From contig JAPDOI010001377.1 of the NCBI GenBank assembly GCA_029168955.1, forward strand, positions 122,823 to 186,822: a stretch of 64,000 nucleotides of DNA. The letters are read 5' to 3'. This stretch comes from Aplectana chamaeleonis. Taxonomy: Eukaryota; Nematoda; Chromadorea; Rhabditida; Cosmocercidae. Each line of letters starts with the position of its first letter. Position 1 is the stretch's first letter. Made by a program: the position numbers and the translations under genes. Of the stretch, positions 18,980-29,853 are shown one piece after another. The notes beneath the pieces were generated by a model. That model was not told the origin of the DNA. It saw only the letters and a program-made list of their open reading frames with translations, and ran no database searches.

Positions 18980-21671
18980 ATGCCGAGGCTCATGGAGAGT
19001 CGTACCTGGAGACTTATGCGAAACGTCCCAACTGATTTTCATCGACTCGTCAGGGAAGTATTGTCACTGAGGCAGAAGATCGTCTCAGCTAGACAATCCA
19101 TCCGCTTTCTCGCCGCTGCCTGCAGAATCGTATCGTGCCGAACTTCATCACCCGGAAAACGCCTACGAAGTCTATGCGGCAGTGGAAACAACGATCGCCA
19201 GATACGCCAAATCGAATTGCGACTACTACACATGACACTTCGGCAAAGAAGAGATCATCTGTTTTCGATGTTGAATAAGTGTGTATGTAAGGAATCACAT
19301 TGTGTTAAATATTTGGATGGGCGTGTCTGGCAGAGAATAGTGGATTTGATCAAAAACGATCTGTGACTCTATTCGGTCTAATGTAAAACAAACTTTACAA
19401 GCTAAATTCGAGAGACTTTTGAGTACATCGCGTGGCCAGGAGAGGGAGACTTTGAGTGCCGTGTCTTCACGGAACCCCTGATGGTCACACAATGAACGTT
19501 ACAGGAACGGAGCCTATTTCTACTCAGTCTCGAGTTACGGTATTAGGCGATTTCCACCTTTCCGAGAACGCTCGTTCAATTATGGCAATGGGTCCCAGTT
19601 TCTCGCCATCTCAACCTATTTCTACCGTCACCATGCGCAAGGTAATCTGTAGTCTTCACGGGCTCCAAGACCGGCTGCGCTAGAGCCAACATAGGCAATG
19701 CGACAATTTCTGCGCCAGTCAGAGCTTTACCCCAGATTCCTTTCCCCAACACTTTTTCAAACAACAGGCCCCCAACCTCGGCTCTGATATCACTTTTCGC
19801 ATTTTCGCCGACGAGGTTTTCAAAGTTTTTGACCGCGCTCGCAAGCAGAAGATCTCGTCAAATCTTTCTCATGCTCAGGTCTGTGGTCTCAGAGAAATTC
19901 GGGAGTTGGTGGAGTCTAAGGCTATACGCCTTTCCGTCAGCGATAAAGGAGGGGAATTCGTCGTAATCCCTAACCAGCTGGACAAGGCTATAACGGAGCA
20001 ACACCTGCAGGATATCTCTCTTTACCGTCCCTCCACTGCCAGGGAATTTCAAGCACAGTATCGTAGACTCAACAGGGAGTGGATTAAAGTTGGAAAATCA
20101 GCAGATTTGAGCCCGTCTCTCATCACTCGCCTTAAAATTGACTCCCCAACTTGCCCTGTTTTGTACCTTCTCGTGAAGACTCACAAGTTCTCAGCGGAGG
20201 AGGATCTGGCCACCATCAGCCCCATTTCCATAAAAGTAAGGCCCATCATCAGCTGCGTGGTGGTCCCACTGATCGTATTGCCTGGTTCATCAACAACATT
20301 TTAAAAACAACTACTAGGCACATTCCGGCCCACCTCCCCAAACACCCGCGCATTCCTTGACCATCTCCGCAGCATTCAACCCGCAAACCCGTGCATAATG
20401 GAGTCTTTTGACGCCAGCGCCCTCTACACCAATGTCAGTAATGACCATGCTAAGGAGGCCGTTTTCGAGCTTCTTACCCAACACCAAGGCTCCATTAACA
20501 TGTTCGGGTTAACGATTGCGCAGCTTATGACACTTCTCCATGAGTGCCTTAAATGCAACATTTTCAGATGGTCAGGACAATACTTTAGTCAGGTCAGAGG
20601 GCTGGCCATGGGACAGCGCCTAGCTCCCACGCTTGCCATAGCATTTATGGGTAAAATCGAATCTCCGGTGCTGGCACGGCTCCCAATGCTATACTGTAGG
20701 TACATAGACGACTGCTTTGTCGTCTGCCCCACCCAGGAGGAAATGGACCAGTGTTTTGAACTTATCAACAATCAGTCGGAAAATGTTAAATTTACCCGGG
20801 AAAAACCGGTGGTAGACTGGCTTCCTTTCCTAAATGTCCACAAAAAAATTTTCGGGGGCATTTTCGCCACAAAATGGTATCGCAAACCAAGTAACAAAAA
20901 CATAATTGTTCATTACCAATCAGCACACCCTCACAAACAAAAGGGCGGTTGTTAAAAATATGTATCGAACGGCGAAATGTGTCTGTACCGGAGAAAACGA
21001 GGAAAAAGAATCTGTTCAAATGGCGCAAGAAATTGCTGCTCTTAACGGATATCCCCCCAGTATGGTTCTGCGCAGATCCAGCAGCTCAGCCGCACGCCGC
21101 GTAGAGCAGGAATCAGCAGTTGATGGCAAAATTCCCATAAAAATGCCCTTCATTTCGGATGAAGTGAGCAAATCTCTGCGAAAATGCCTACGCAAAGCCG
21201 GTCTGGAAAGCTCTGTCGTCATTGCTGACATTCCCCCAAATAACCTCAAAAACCGCCTCATCCGAAACCGTCTATATGACCGCATTTGCACAACTCCCAA
21301 TTGTGTGGTCTGCCCAACTGGTAGAGAGGAGATTGCACTGCATGCGGTGTGGTCTACAGGATCTCGTGCCAGCTGTGCGGCGAGCAATATATTGGTGAGA
21401 CTTCGCGGCCGCTCTGGGTTAGAATCAAAGAGCACTTAGACGGCAAGGATAAGCTGCGGGTATCAACAGTTCTGGGGTGTCACCGTGTTAACGCCCACAA
21501 CGGCGATAATTACCATGTCGAGGCCGAGATAATTGCGCGGGAAACCGATACCCTGCCAGAAAAACCCTGGAGGCTTTTTGGATCCAGGCGAGCGACCCAA
21601 AAATCAATCGGAAGGGGGAGTGCCTATATATAGCTGGAGAGCTCAAGCCCTACCTCAGACTCGCATTCTAA
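18980..21671 (+). pseudogene. PLE copy D: near full-length RT plus GIY-YIG polyprotein, frameshifted
   Basis: The start MPRLMESRTWRLMRN is at 18980. The N-terminal region runs in pieces (18980-19366, 19456-19683), then the RT: SDKGGEFVVIP, FDASALYTNV at 20407-20436, MGQRLAP at 20608-20628 and YIDD at 20701-20712. The zinc motif CVVC is at 21302-21313, then GIY-YIG, then TAA at 21669-21671. Compared with copies A and B, several breaks are one-base losses in homopolymers (GGG to GG near 20264, CCCC to CCC near 20929, GGG to GG near 21330). Whether these are true or sequencing errors decides if D is intact. RT copies the RNA and GIY-YIG nicks the target in known PLEs. Confidence 0.92.
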
Positions 21672-21756
21672 CGTCGAGAGGTAGCGGTTTCGATCTGTGC
21701 TCCGCCATCCGCCAACCGTTCTATGCTGCTGGTCCTCTAGCGAGTTTCCTGGCAAG

Positions 21757-21876
21757 GTGCGGTAACTTCCTAGTTTCTCTGTTATTGACCACGTTTTGAA
21801 AGAATTTCTCTCGAATTTTAGTAAGGTTTAGTCGACATTTGGCCGAATAAGCACATTTCTGATTTGTTCCTTTCAG
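21757..21876 (+). other. Putative terminal-repeat intron after copy D
   Basis: Donor GGCAAG|GTGCGG and acceptor GTTCCTTTCAG|G enclose 120 bp; compare 119 bp in PLE-2 and 125 bp in PLE-1. The acceptor is close to the nematode consensus TTTTCAG. Confidence 0.45.
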
Positions 21877-21915
21877 GCTCTGAAGACGGCGATCCCGCCG
21901 AAACGTGCGTAAGCC
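21876..21915 (+). ncRNA. Hammerhead-like motif after copy D
   Basis: GGCU (21876-21879), CUGAAGA (21880-21886), stem II GGCG/CGCC, GAAA (21900-21903), stem III ACG/CGU with a two-base loop, predicted cleavage after GUA at 21911, and AGCC (21912-21915) pairing with GGCU. With 12476 and 15466 it is the best-preserved motif in the window. The very short stem III suggests activity might need a dimer, as proposed for other minimal hammerheads. Confidence 0.55.
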
Positions 21916-21947
21916 AATAAAGCATCTACCAACCTTATGAGGTTATC

Positions 21948-22330
21948 GGAAACTGATAATGAAGTACAAGCAACAGAATGATAGCCTGACCGGGTTGGGT
22001 GTTGTTTTTGCGAAAATGGTACTGGTGTTGGTTGACCGGTTCTAACCCGAGACAGACGGCAAATAACTGGCAGAGAGACCGGTTTCGTGAGAGTGGTCAG
22101 AAGTCGGTTATCAGTGCCTAATCCCGATGTGTGGTGAGTAGTCTCAACGCCTCCCTCATTTCCTCTCGGTTATTCATATTCGGTGCCCATCTCTGCAGTG
22201 GAGCTTCAATTCATCGTTTGAAAAGAAAATACATCATAAAGCTCAGGAATTCGTCAATTCTAAACTCTACTAATCATTTGTTCGCTATGCCAAGATTTAT
22301 GGAAAGTCGATCCTGGACACTAAACATAAA
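21948..22330 (+). mobile_element. PLE remnant right of the composite insertion
   Basis: At 22287 MPRFMESRSWTL matches the start of copies A and D, preceded by CTCTACTAATC as in the PLE-2 leader near 12226. It fades after about 15 codons. With 12236-12367 it forms the older PLE into which the composite inserted. The 84-codon ORF at 22131 is this fragment plus leader. Confidence 0.6.
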
Positions 22331-22763
22331 CTGTTCACGTTCTAATCGAACTTGTACATATCCTGGTCTGGCCTGCAGGTTTTGAGATCGACTTCGCCCT
22401 GCTCAGAACTTCCCAGACTAGCTTGTTGCGTCTAATCAGCCTGATTCCTAGATACATGCGTCTTTTCCGGGTTGAAAACGTCACTTCTTGTTACTTGCAC
22501 GCTTGAAAGACGCAAGTAACATTCGAGGAGGCGTGTATGGTAAGTGCGTCTTTCGAAAGAGACCACAAAGACGCATGTAACATACCGCTTAGACGCAAGA
22601 AAGCTACTCAAACTGTTCATGGAAATGCGTCTTTCGCAACTGATCGATTTCTCGCCGATTACCACTCCATTTCACCTTTCCCGGATAAGTTCGTGTGCTT
22701 CGCTGATGAGCAAACTTTCTCAGCTTTTCATTTTGTTCGTGATTCTGCTATCTATATTTGCTT

Positions 22764-22765
<2 letters not shown>
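22331..22765. other. No gene; dispersed GACGCATGTAAC-type words
   Basis: The words GACGCAAGTAAC, GACGCATGTAAC and ATGCGTCTTT(C) recur in both orientations between 22420 and 22640. Similar words return at 35745-35890. The 118-codon ORF at 22537 runs into the CT repeat and is not supported. Confidence 0.45.

Positions 22766-22795
<30 letters not shown>
22766..22795. repeat. (CT)15 microsatellite
   Basis: Thirty bases of perfect CT dinucleotide repeat. Confidence 0.97.
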
Positions 22796-22799
<4 letters not shown>

Positions 22800-23170
22800 G
22801 AGTGTACGTGTGCATACAATACCGCTCGTAGGATTTGGTCAGAAAGCGAGCGAGGTCCGATTTTTGCGTCTCTTTCGTCTTTTTTTTGTATAACTTGCTT
22901 TGAAGTCAATCTTGAGCGAAACTAGGAAGATATTCATGATCCTGGCGTTGAGGGCTATCCAAATGTATAGCCATTGTCGGGATTTCGTGGAGAACCATGG
23001 AAATTTCGCAATCAACTAGCTCTCTAGATACGGTAGACATATGGAAACGCACACGGAGACGGTAGAGCCCCATCAGGGGTGTGCGGCAAAGGAATTTAAA
23101 ATTTCGGCTAACGGCAACGGCAACGGCAAACCCCAAAAATGGCCGGCAAAGGGCGAACGGCAAAATCTGT
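22796..23170. repeat. Diverged repeat, inverted relative to 29040-29425
   Basis: The segment from ACCGCTCGTAGGATTTGGTC through GATATTCATGATCCTGGCG is the reverse complement of 29276-29405 with few changes. Further inside, ACGGCAACGGCAAACCCC and GGGGTGTGCGGCAAA match 29100-29170 in reverse. It is the outer part of one dispersed element present twice in opposite orientation. GGCAAA/TTTGCC words of this type are common in nematode repeats. Confidence 0.7.
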
Positions 23171-23394
23171 TTTTTGCTATAATACATCAACATTTGTTTA
23201 GTCGTGTGAAGTTCCACGCAATATGCACCAGCTACTATGTGCCTTGCGTTTCACTAGAATGACAGGAAGAAAAAATCCCGTAAATTAAAAGCTATTCGAA
23301 AGCCTCAGGTGATCAGAGAATCGTAGCGCTGTTCTATATGTGATCTATATAGGAGTCACTATCAAGATCAAAAGGGCTGGATGATTACTCAGAG

Positions 23395-24010
23395 GATCGC
23401 GGGGTCGTAATGGAGCACAATAGACTTTCACCTCGACGAGGATAGCGAGGGGACGAGCTGCTGCTCGAGCAGCACGTGCTGCCTTTGTGCCGCTCTTTGC
23501 AGCACGTGCTGCCCTCGTCCTCCATTTGTCGCCTCAGCTGCTGCTCTTTTTGTGGCAATGGTAGTGTGGTAACATTGCTCGAAGTGGTCCATTTGGACAG
23601 CTACGAGCATATTTACAATCAGCATGGAGAGCTATTTTTCACAAACTTGTACATACAAGCATCTGGATAGCTATAAGTCAATTCACCTTTTCTCTTTTTT
23701 TCCCCAAACAAGGTGTATATAATTGAAGCAATCAAACGATCTTCATTTCAAACGATGGTGGGGTGTCATGGAGCACAACTGATTCTCACTTCTGCTGGAA
23801 TAGCGAGAGCAGCAGAAGGAGACGATCTGCTGCTCGAGAATTACGTGCTGCCCTCATCCTCCATTCGCCACCTCAGCTGCTGCTCTGTGTTGTGGCCAGC
23901 ACAGTGTGGTAACGCTGGTCAAAGTGGTCCCTTAGGTGACTACAACCATACTAATAATCAACATGGAGAGTTCTTTCCTTTTAAGAACATCAACTTGCCC
24001 ACTCCCTGAG
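23395..24010. repeat. Imperfect direct duplication of about 250 bp
   Basis: Segments 23395-23650 and 23755-24010 align along their length: GGAGCACAA, GATAGCGAG/AATAGCGAG, GCTGCTCGAG, ACGTGCTGCCCTC, CCTCAGCTGCTGCTCT, GTGTGGTAAC, AACATGGAGAG. The first copy also holds two GCAGCACGTGCTGC palindromes with CACGTG cores, one nearly lost in the second. There is no convincing frame. Confidence 0.75.
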
Positions 24011-24070
24011 AAGTTGTTTAGAGTTAGCACAACCAATCGATTGTCAGCCATATCACACGGAATACCTTAA

Positions 24071-24644
24071 AGGCAGCGTCCGCGCAAAAAACCACATATG
24101 TGTTTTTCTTCTCAATCCAATGTATGAACCAAGTGGAGATAGTTGGCGAAGCTTGAGATCTCAGTGTTGCGTATTCATAATGCTATAGGCTCGTGAAAAT
24201 CGCTCCGTGGTCTGAAAAGGCGTTTTCCCGGTCGATCATCTAACACGAGGAACAGAAACCCTACGACAGTCTTCGGCCGGCCGCGGAAATCCAATTTTCT
24301 AAATTCTTTATTCCGAAGAATCTTCGAGTTCAGACGTGGATATTGAAAGCCTCCTATTTTTAGATGATCACTGACAGCAGAAAAGCGAAAAGAATTGCGG
24401 AACCCAGAAAGTTAAGGGGGCTAAACCAATTCAGCCGTTCAAATTTCCGATATTTGTGTAATACACAAGACACACCTGACAGACGTGAGAAAAAGGAGGC
24501 TGAATGCTGCGAGATTTTCAAACGAGTTTTTCTCGGAAACTTGAGTGTTTTGGGTGGTCTCTTCATGATATATGACAACCTGGTAAGCCTACCTGCAGAA
24601 AACTGTGAAAAAAATAAACACGGTTTTTTGCGCGTACGCTGCCT
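24071..24644. mobile_element. TTAA-flanked element, AGGCAGCGTCCGCGC subfamily
   Basis: It starts AGGCAGCGTCCGCGCAAAAA and ends with the inverse of AGGCAGCGTACGCGCAAAAA, 574 bp, with TTAA at 24067-24070 and 24645-24648. The second TTAA is shared with the next element. Confidence 0.82.
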
Positions 24645-24648
24645 TTAA

Positions 24649-25670
24649 ATGCAGTGTCCACGATCAAAACAGTTCGGATCATCAATGTGAATCGGAAGAC
24701 CCGGGGCTCACTGCATTAATAATGCAGAAAAACGGCTAAGAACGAGCACAAAATAGCCCTGTCCGGCCCTAAAATTTGATGTCCGCTCAAGCCACGTCCA
24801 CTTCCTCAACGGCTACCGATAAAAGTGTCTTACTGAAAACCCGACTATAAGAAGGCAACCGATTATCAAATCGGGAAAGTTTTGTTGAGCGGAGTGGATT
24901 GTAGCTTCTTCGATGTGTGTTGTTACCCCTAAGGCCAGGTTTTCAGTAATTTACGGATAGGTACCGGTTGAAAGGAGTGGGCACGGCGTAAGAGGAACAC
25001 GGGCTTGAAGGCATCGTACACGATGAAAACCAAATTTTAGCTTTTGCTTTCAGTCGGACTAGTGGGCTATAACAATGTCACTCAGAAAGTTTGGAGTTTC
25101 AAAATCACCTCTGAATGAAGATTTGCTTTCCTCAAAAGGGCTTCCTGGGTTTGGGGGCCGGCCTTGGGTTCGATCCGTTGTTACAAGGAACAAAACTCCG
25201 TGGTCGCTGCCGGCGATCGTGCGTTGACGCGTCGTAGGGCGCAAAGCACACACCACTCGATTTCACGTTCGACATAGATCGAAAGCAGCTGACAGCATTG
25301 TGAGCAGCATGTTAGTAACCCTTTTCAACTTCGTTCAAGAAAAAAAATGATCGCTCGTCTGAATGGCGTCCTTGGTGAATTACCTCCAACGCAGCGCCAA
25401 GGAACGAATCGTAAGACTGTTCCTTGCGTTCTCCGCGCAACTATCCCAAGTTGATTCGGCGGGAATTTCAAATTTGTCTTGAGCTTTATTGAAATGGGTT
25501 TTTCTTGAAAATTTGACGTTTTGGAGGGGGCTTCCTGCAACATTTAGTTACTATAGGGATATAACAACACGAAAACGTCAAAAACCCAAGCATGGTTTTC
25601 ATCGTGTACGATGCCTTTAAGAACGCACAGGTCTTTTTGTGCTTGTTCGTAGCCGTTTTTTTCGACATTG
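24649..25670. mobile_element. TTAA element of the 556-1045 type, split by another
   Basis: It starts ATGCAGTGTCCACGATC right after TTAA 24645-24648 and matches 556-1045 (GAACGAGCAC, GGCTACCGATAAA, GAAAGGAGTGGGC). It is interrupted at 25005-25620 and continues TTGTGCTTGTTCGTAGCCG to about 25670, where it fades before its right end. Confidence 0.75.
25009..25616. mobile_element. TTAA-flanked element, AGGCATCGTACACG subfamily, nested
   Basis: AGGCATCGTACACGATGAAA and its inverse bound 608 bp, flanked by TTGA (25005-25008) and TTAA (25617-25620). Comparison with 919-935 in the first stack shows the host element carried a single TTAA there (TGTTTAAGGCCG), a second filled/empty proof of the target. 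It is related to 32936-33464. Confidence 0.85.
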
Positions 25671-27059
25671 CGTGATTTCGAATTTACGGATCACTGAGTG
25701 CATCTGAATGGTTTCTCCACACCTTCTCCGCTGTACACTTTTTCGACAGTCCTGTTATCAGGTCGACTGTACCAATATCTTTTGCTCGCAAAAAGCATCA
25801 GAGGGGGTTGAAGCCAAGCGATTCCTACCCGTGAATCTGCAGCAAGTTTGTCAATTTAATGCCAGTTTGTCTCCAGTTTGTCTTCGAGTTAAAGACCAGG
25901 CGCCGCCCGCCGCCATCGACCAAGAAACGCTGCCATCCAATCGCCAAATCGCCGCGATCTGACGCTACTAACTGCCAACTACTCGATGGAAATTTTTTAA
26001 CATATCCAGTTCATCTCCAACTGATCGCCCTTTTATGACTCTATCGCTGTCTAAACGTGGGGTGGGGGCCAACCCATTGAGCGGAGAGCTCACTTTTATC
26101 AGCGCGCGACCTCTTCAAACGTGGTACTTTTATGCAAAATTAACATTTTCGTTGCATCGAGTCATCAAAAAAATTCACTCTGGAGAAAATTTACATTTAA
26201 AATGGCACCCTCGAGGAAAGTAGTTCCTCGCGAGCGATTTGAACGGTTCAGCTCGGCTAAAAACTGAGGAATTATTCTGGAAAAAGGGATGATTCGTCAA
26301 TCTCATCGGATGGTGGTTGTGTGAAACCTGCCGAAAATTCGAGAGGTGTTCGACTATCCTAAAATGATTTATTTAGCGTGTTCTTCCAGATTTGCAACAT
26401 TTTGTCTTTTTTTAAATCTGGAAGGTGTAAGTCGGGAATTTTTAAAAATCTCCTTCTCACTCTGAAATGCGTTTCCATGAACTCAAACTTGGGGGAACGA
26501 AAGGGGCTTACACCTCGACGAGTAACTGCGTTAGTAATCCCCTCATGCTGCCTTGCTAAGCCGCGAGTATCTGAGTAGTCGACATTTGTGGCGAAAGACA
26601 GCCCACACCTAGCTCATGACCAGGGCCACTCACAATTTTTACTGTAAGTAAGTAGCAAGTAGTACACTCAGGGTCAGGCTTGAGCAGGCTGTTCCGAACG
26701 GTGACTGAAATATTACGACCTCCTCCCTGGTGACCTAATTTTTTACGAACCCCGCTAAGGTGAAAAAAATTTCATGACCAAGATTTTTACGAATCCCCTC
26801 CCTGAAATGGAGAAATGGTGCCGATGCAATACACGGCGTCTCTACTTTCCGAGTGGTTTAGGGGTAAACCACATTTTCCGAAAATTTTACGACCCCCCCC
26901 CCCCCAAAAAAAAAAATTAAATTTTTTCGAAAAATTTTCGAAGTTTTCACGACCCCCATTGCGACCGGTCGCGAGCCCTGCTTAGGGTTCTCTTTGTCGC
27001 TCACTTGATATGGTTTCACTTGTGAGGCTACAGGAGTTGAGTGAGATTAGTCTAGTTGT
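25671..27059. other. No gene recognised; low-complexity tract
   Basis: ORFs of 60-84 codons are present but none shows a domain. At 26690-26960 short diverged repeats of the type TTTTACGACCCC occur, ending in a run of C followed by A at about 26886-26918. Confidence 0.5.
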
Positions 27060-27586
27060 ATGCAGTGTTCACAATAAAAGCAAATTTCGAATTTCCACTG
27101 GAAATCAAGAGCTACGAAGGGCGCGTTGATCGATTTCACAGGATGAGAGAATCTGGTGACAATTCTACTGTTACATGCGACGCGCGAGACGGAAAGCCGC
27201 TGCGCTCACGTCGCCGCTGCAGCGCCGCGTGCAGTGCGTTTTGATAGCCGGACTGCTCTTGGGCGCTTCCATTTCTGTGTGTTCGGTCTACAAGCCGGCA
27301 CGAGGCTTATTACGACAACAATGTCGGCTAAAAGCGAGCAATAAGTCGCTCTTAACGGTCTCAAACTTAAATGTGGTGTGTTCGCACCACCCACTTCCCC
27401 TGTGGCTACAGACGAAGTGGGTGGGGCAAGCACACCAAGCTCAAGTTTCGGGGCTGTATATGTGCTGCAATTAATTCCATTTTTTCCTCTTTACACCGTT
27501 TCTTAAGAAACTCAGCTCTGCCACTGAGTCAACTCTTCGTTTCAGCTATGGATCTCGAAATCAAAAATATTATTGAACCTTGCCTC
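27060..27586. mobile_element. Decayed TTAA-family element
   Basis: The left end ATGCAGTGTTCACAATAA and the right end TTATTGAACCTTGCCT are degenerate family termini. The inside repeats the 556-1045 layout (AAAAGCGAGCA, GTGTGTTCGC, CACCCACTTCCCC, GGCTACAGACGAAGTGGGTG). ORFs of 62-99 codons overlap in several frames and are not supported. Confidence 0.55.
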
Positions 27587-27739
27587 TAGTGACCGCTGTG
27601 AACACTGTTAAATTCAAAAGAAGCCGGACAAAGTGTTTGCAGATTTCATCCACTTCCTGCCCCAATAATGACCATCAGCCCACCAACAGACTATAGGCGG
27701 ACCGATTTATACGAATTCTCAACCGGTTTGTATGTTTAA

Positions 27740-28190
27740 AGGAAGTGTTCACGATAAATTTCACTTCCGATATCTCCACGGCTTACGGAAGGTCCAATGC
27801 CCTATATAGCAAGGCATGCTTAAAAAGGACACGAAAGACGCGTTTTTTTTTAGCCAAAATAGGCCCTCCCTTGTTTACGTTGATTTTTGAGCGTGGAGGA
27901 ATTGACCGCTAGAAGGATGATACCTATCAGTGCAATAAAGCGATCAGCTCACTTTTCAGCACTTCCTTCACTTGATCATTCCTCTAATCTGAGTCTTTAT
28001 TTGTTCCTTTCGAGGGGGCGGATCTGGGGCACCAGGCGTGTCTGGGGCACCAAAACGCTTGTTTGCAGCCGTTATTTTGCCGCTCCTCGCTCGTTTTCTT
28101 TCGTTCTTTCGACACTGGAAGCCTAGGATCCTCCTCGCCTATCATTTCGCTGTGGAAAGTCAACGAGGATGATCATCGTGAACGCTGCCT
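27740..28190. mobile_element. TTAA-flanked element, left of a stacked pair
   Basis: It starts AGGAAGTGTTCACGAT after TTAA 27736-27739 and ends ATCATCGTGAACGCTGCCT. TTAG at 28191-28194 separates it from the next element. 451 bp, non-coding. Confidence 0.78.
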
Positions 28191-28194
28191 TTAG

Positions 28195-28688
28195 AAGCAG
28201 TGTTCATGATAGTTTTCGTTCCCGCGTTTTCCACTCAAAACAATGCGTTGGCAACCAAGTGTTACCAGAATTACGAAGAATCAGCGAGAAACTCACTAAA
28301 ACGTCGTATTCCAGTGACATTATCTCTCTGGCCTGAACTAGTTTTCCAATTTTATGAACATGTTCACGGTGGTTGCCACCGATAAAAAATGGGGCTAATG
28401 AAAAACGGAAGAATATTCTGGGCAAAACAGTATTAGTTAGGGTCTGAAGGAAAGTACGAAGCGTACGAAGCAACAGATAGAAGAGCATAGCAAAAGACGG
28501 TTCCACAAAAGATTTCATTGTCGCAGCGAATAGTTCCTTTAAAAATTATTAGGCGGGGTGAGATTTGAGAATTTCGTGCCCTTCTGGTGCGTTTTTCCCG
28601 ATTTCTTCGTCGTTTCACTTCTACCCGAGGGCAAAATATTCTAATCAGCAATAATTTTAAAAATCAAAGATTACCGTGAACACGGCCT
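28195..28688. mobile_element. TTAA-flanked element, right of a stacked pair
   Basis: The left terminus AAGCAGTGTTCATGAT follows TTAG; the right terminus reads CGTGAACACGGCCT before TCAA. It is the longer form of 1050-1416, keeping an internal segment (28320-28435) deleted there. That segment locates the MSE-5 insertion point in the reversed copy at 56455-62011. Confidence 0.8.
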
Positions 28689-29039
28689 TCAAATAGCTGC
28701 TTTAACGCTACAACTTTGATAGCACTTGGTTTTGTAATCTTGGAACTTGCAGGAATCTGAATGCTTCCGGAAAAGGTTTTTCTTTTTGCAAATTTAGCAT
28801 TCCTAAGTGGTTAAGAGTTTGATAATTGAAAAAAGACAATTGGAGGCTCATAAACAACTTAGAAGTTGAACGAACTTCTCTGATTACTTCGTCAAGAGTT
28901 TATAAGAGAGTTTATATTCTCATCAGTTACCAATTTAATGGGTTTAATTCCACATTACATCAGCTGGAACTAGTCAAAATAATTATTTGTAGCAGTTTCG
29001 AATTGCTGACCAATACAAAAACTGCCATAAGCGCCAATC
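28689..29039. other. No gene or element recognised
   Basis: AT-rich sequence with one 84-codon ORF (28826) of no recognisable kind. Confidence 0.45.
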
Positions 29040-29425
29040 CTTTTGTTTTAACGTATTTTGCCGAAAAATTGCCGTTTTAGACGAAAATTTCGGCAAAGGG
29101 AAACGGCAACGGCAAACCCCGAAAATGGCCGGCAAACGGCAATTTGCAAACGGCATTTGCCGCACACCCCTGAGCCCCATCTGTCATGGTACTGTAATCG
29201 CAAATCTTTCTTACAGCGAAACTTTTTTAGTTCTCAATAAAACTACCACAAAGAATGAACCAATGGGTAGCCTTTGGCGCCAGGATCATGAATATCTTCC
29301 TAGTTTCGCTCAAAGTTGAGTTTGGAGCAAGTTATACATAAAAGACGAAAAGGGCGCAAAAACCCGACCTCGCTCGCTTTCTGACCAAATCCTACGAGCG
29401 GTAGTGTATGTGCGTATGCGATAGT
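29040..29425. repeat. Diverged repeat, inverted partner of 22796-23170
   Basis: It contains GGCAAACGGCAATTTGC, TTTGCCGCACACCCCTG and, further right, GATCATGAATATCTTCCTAG and TCGCTCGCTTTCTGACC, all found in reverse in the left partner. Confidence 0.7.
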
Positions 29426-29430
29426 ATACA

Positions 29431-29640
29431 TATAGTGGAGTCCACCAAGAGTGTCTCATTTACTTATCAATAAGAAGCGGTCGGCTGGGGATCAATGTGC
29501 ATGAATACCATACCAGCACGCTTGATACCGATTGAGCGAGAGCGGTTGTGCTGCAACGAGTTTCATGTTCATTTATCTCCAATCGACCGCTCCTCATTGA
29601 TAAGTAAATGAGACACTCTTGGTAGACTCCACTATATGTG
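29431..29640. mobile_element. Small TA-type inverted-repeat element
   Basis: ATAGTGGAGTCCACCAAGAG plus TGTCTCATTTACTTATCAAT on the left is mirrored at 29597-29638 with one or two changes. The flanks read TA on both sides, so a TA target is likely. About 210 bp, without coding content. Confidence 0.75.
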
Positions 29641-29853
29641 TGTATGAGTTTAAATGTGTACATACGTATGTGTGAACATGTGTGTATGTATGTGCACGTA
29701 TGTATATAGCCTAGATCCCTCATTTTGAGCCGGTCGAGATAAGTCTTATACGATCTAGTTCCGCAATCGCGTTCAGCCCGCAAAGTCTCATTATCACAAT
29801 CGTAGAAGCAAAGCAGTTGTTTTGAGAATGATTTCTTCATTTTCATAGTTGAA

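Larger units (their letters stand above)
12380..21935. mobile_element. 9.6-kb composite PLE insertion: copies A, B (minus), C, D (plus)
   Basis: The block is bounded by TATGAGGTTATC at 12368-12379 and 21936-21947, a 12-bp target duplication of the same length as for PLE-1. Inside are copy A (12720-15407, minus), copy B (15710-18091, minus, missing its N-terminus), copy C (18092-18678, plus, only linker plus endonuclease) and copy D (18980-21671, plus). B and C meet head to head at 18091/18092. Adjacent copies on a strand are separated by the same roughly 300-bp terminal repeat. One duplication around all four suggests a single integration of a multimer, though later recombination is possible. 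Confidence 0.88.

Noticed and set aside
21016..21435. 139-codon minus ORF, and similar frames at 16040 and 12955
   Set aside because: They are antisense shadows of the PLE linker and GIY-YIG region.
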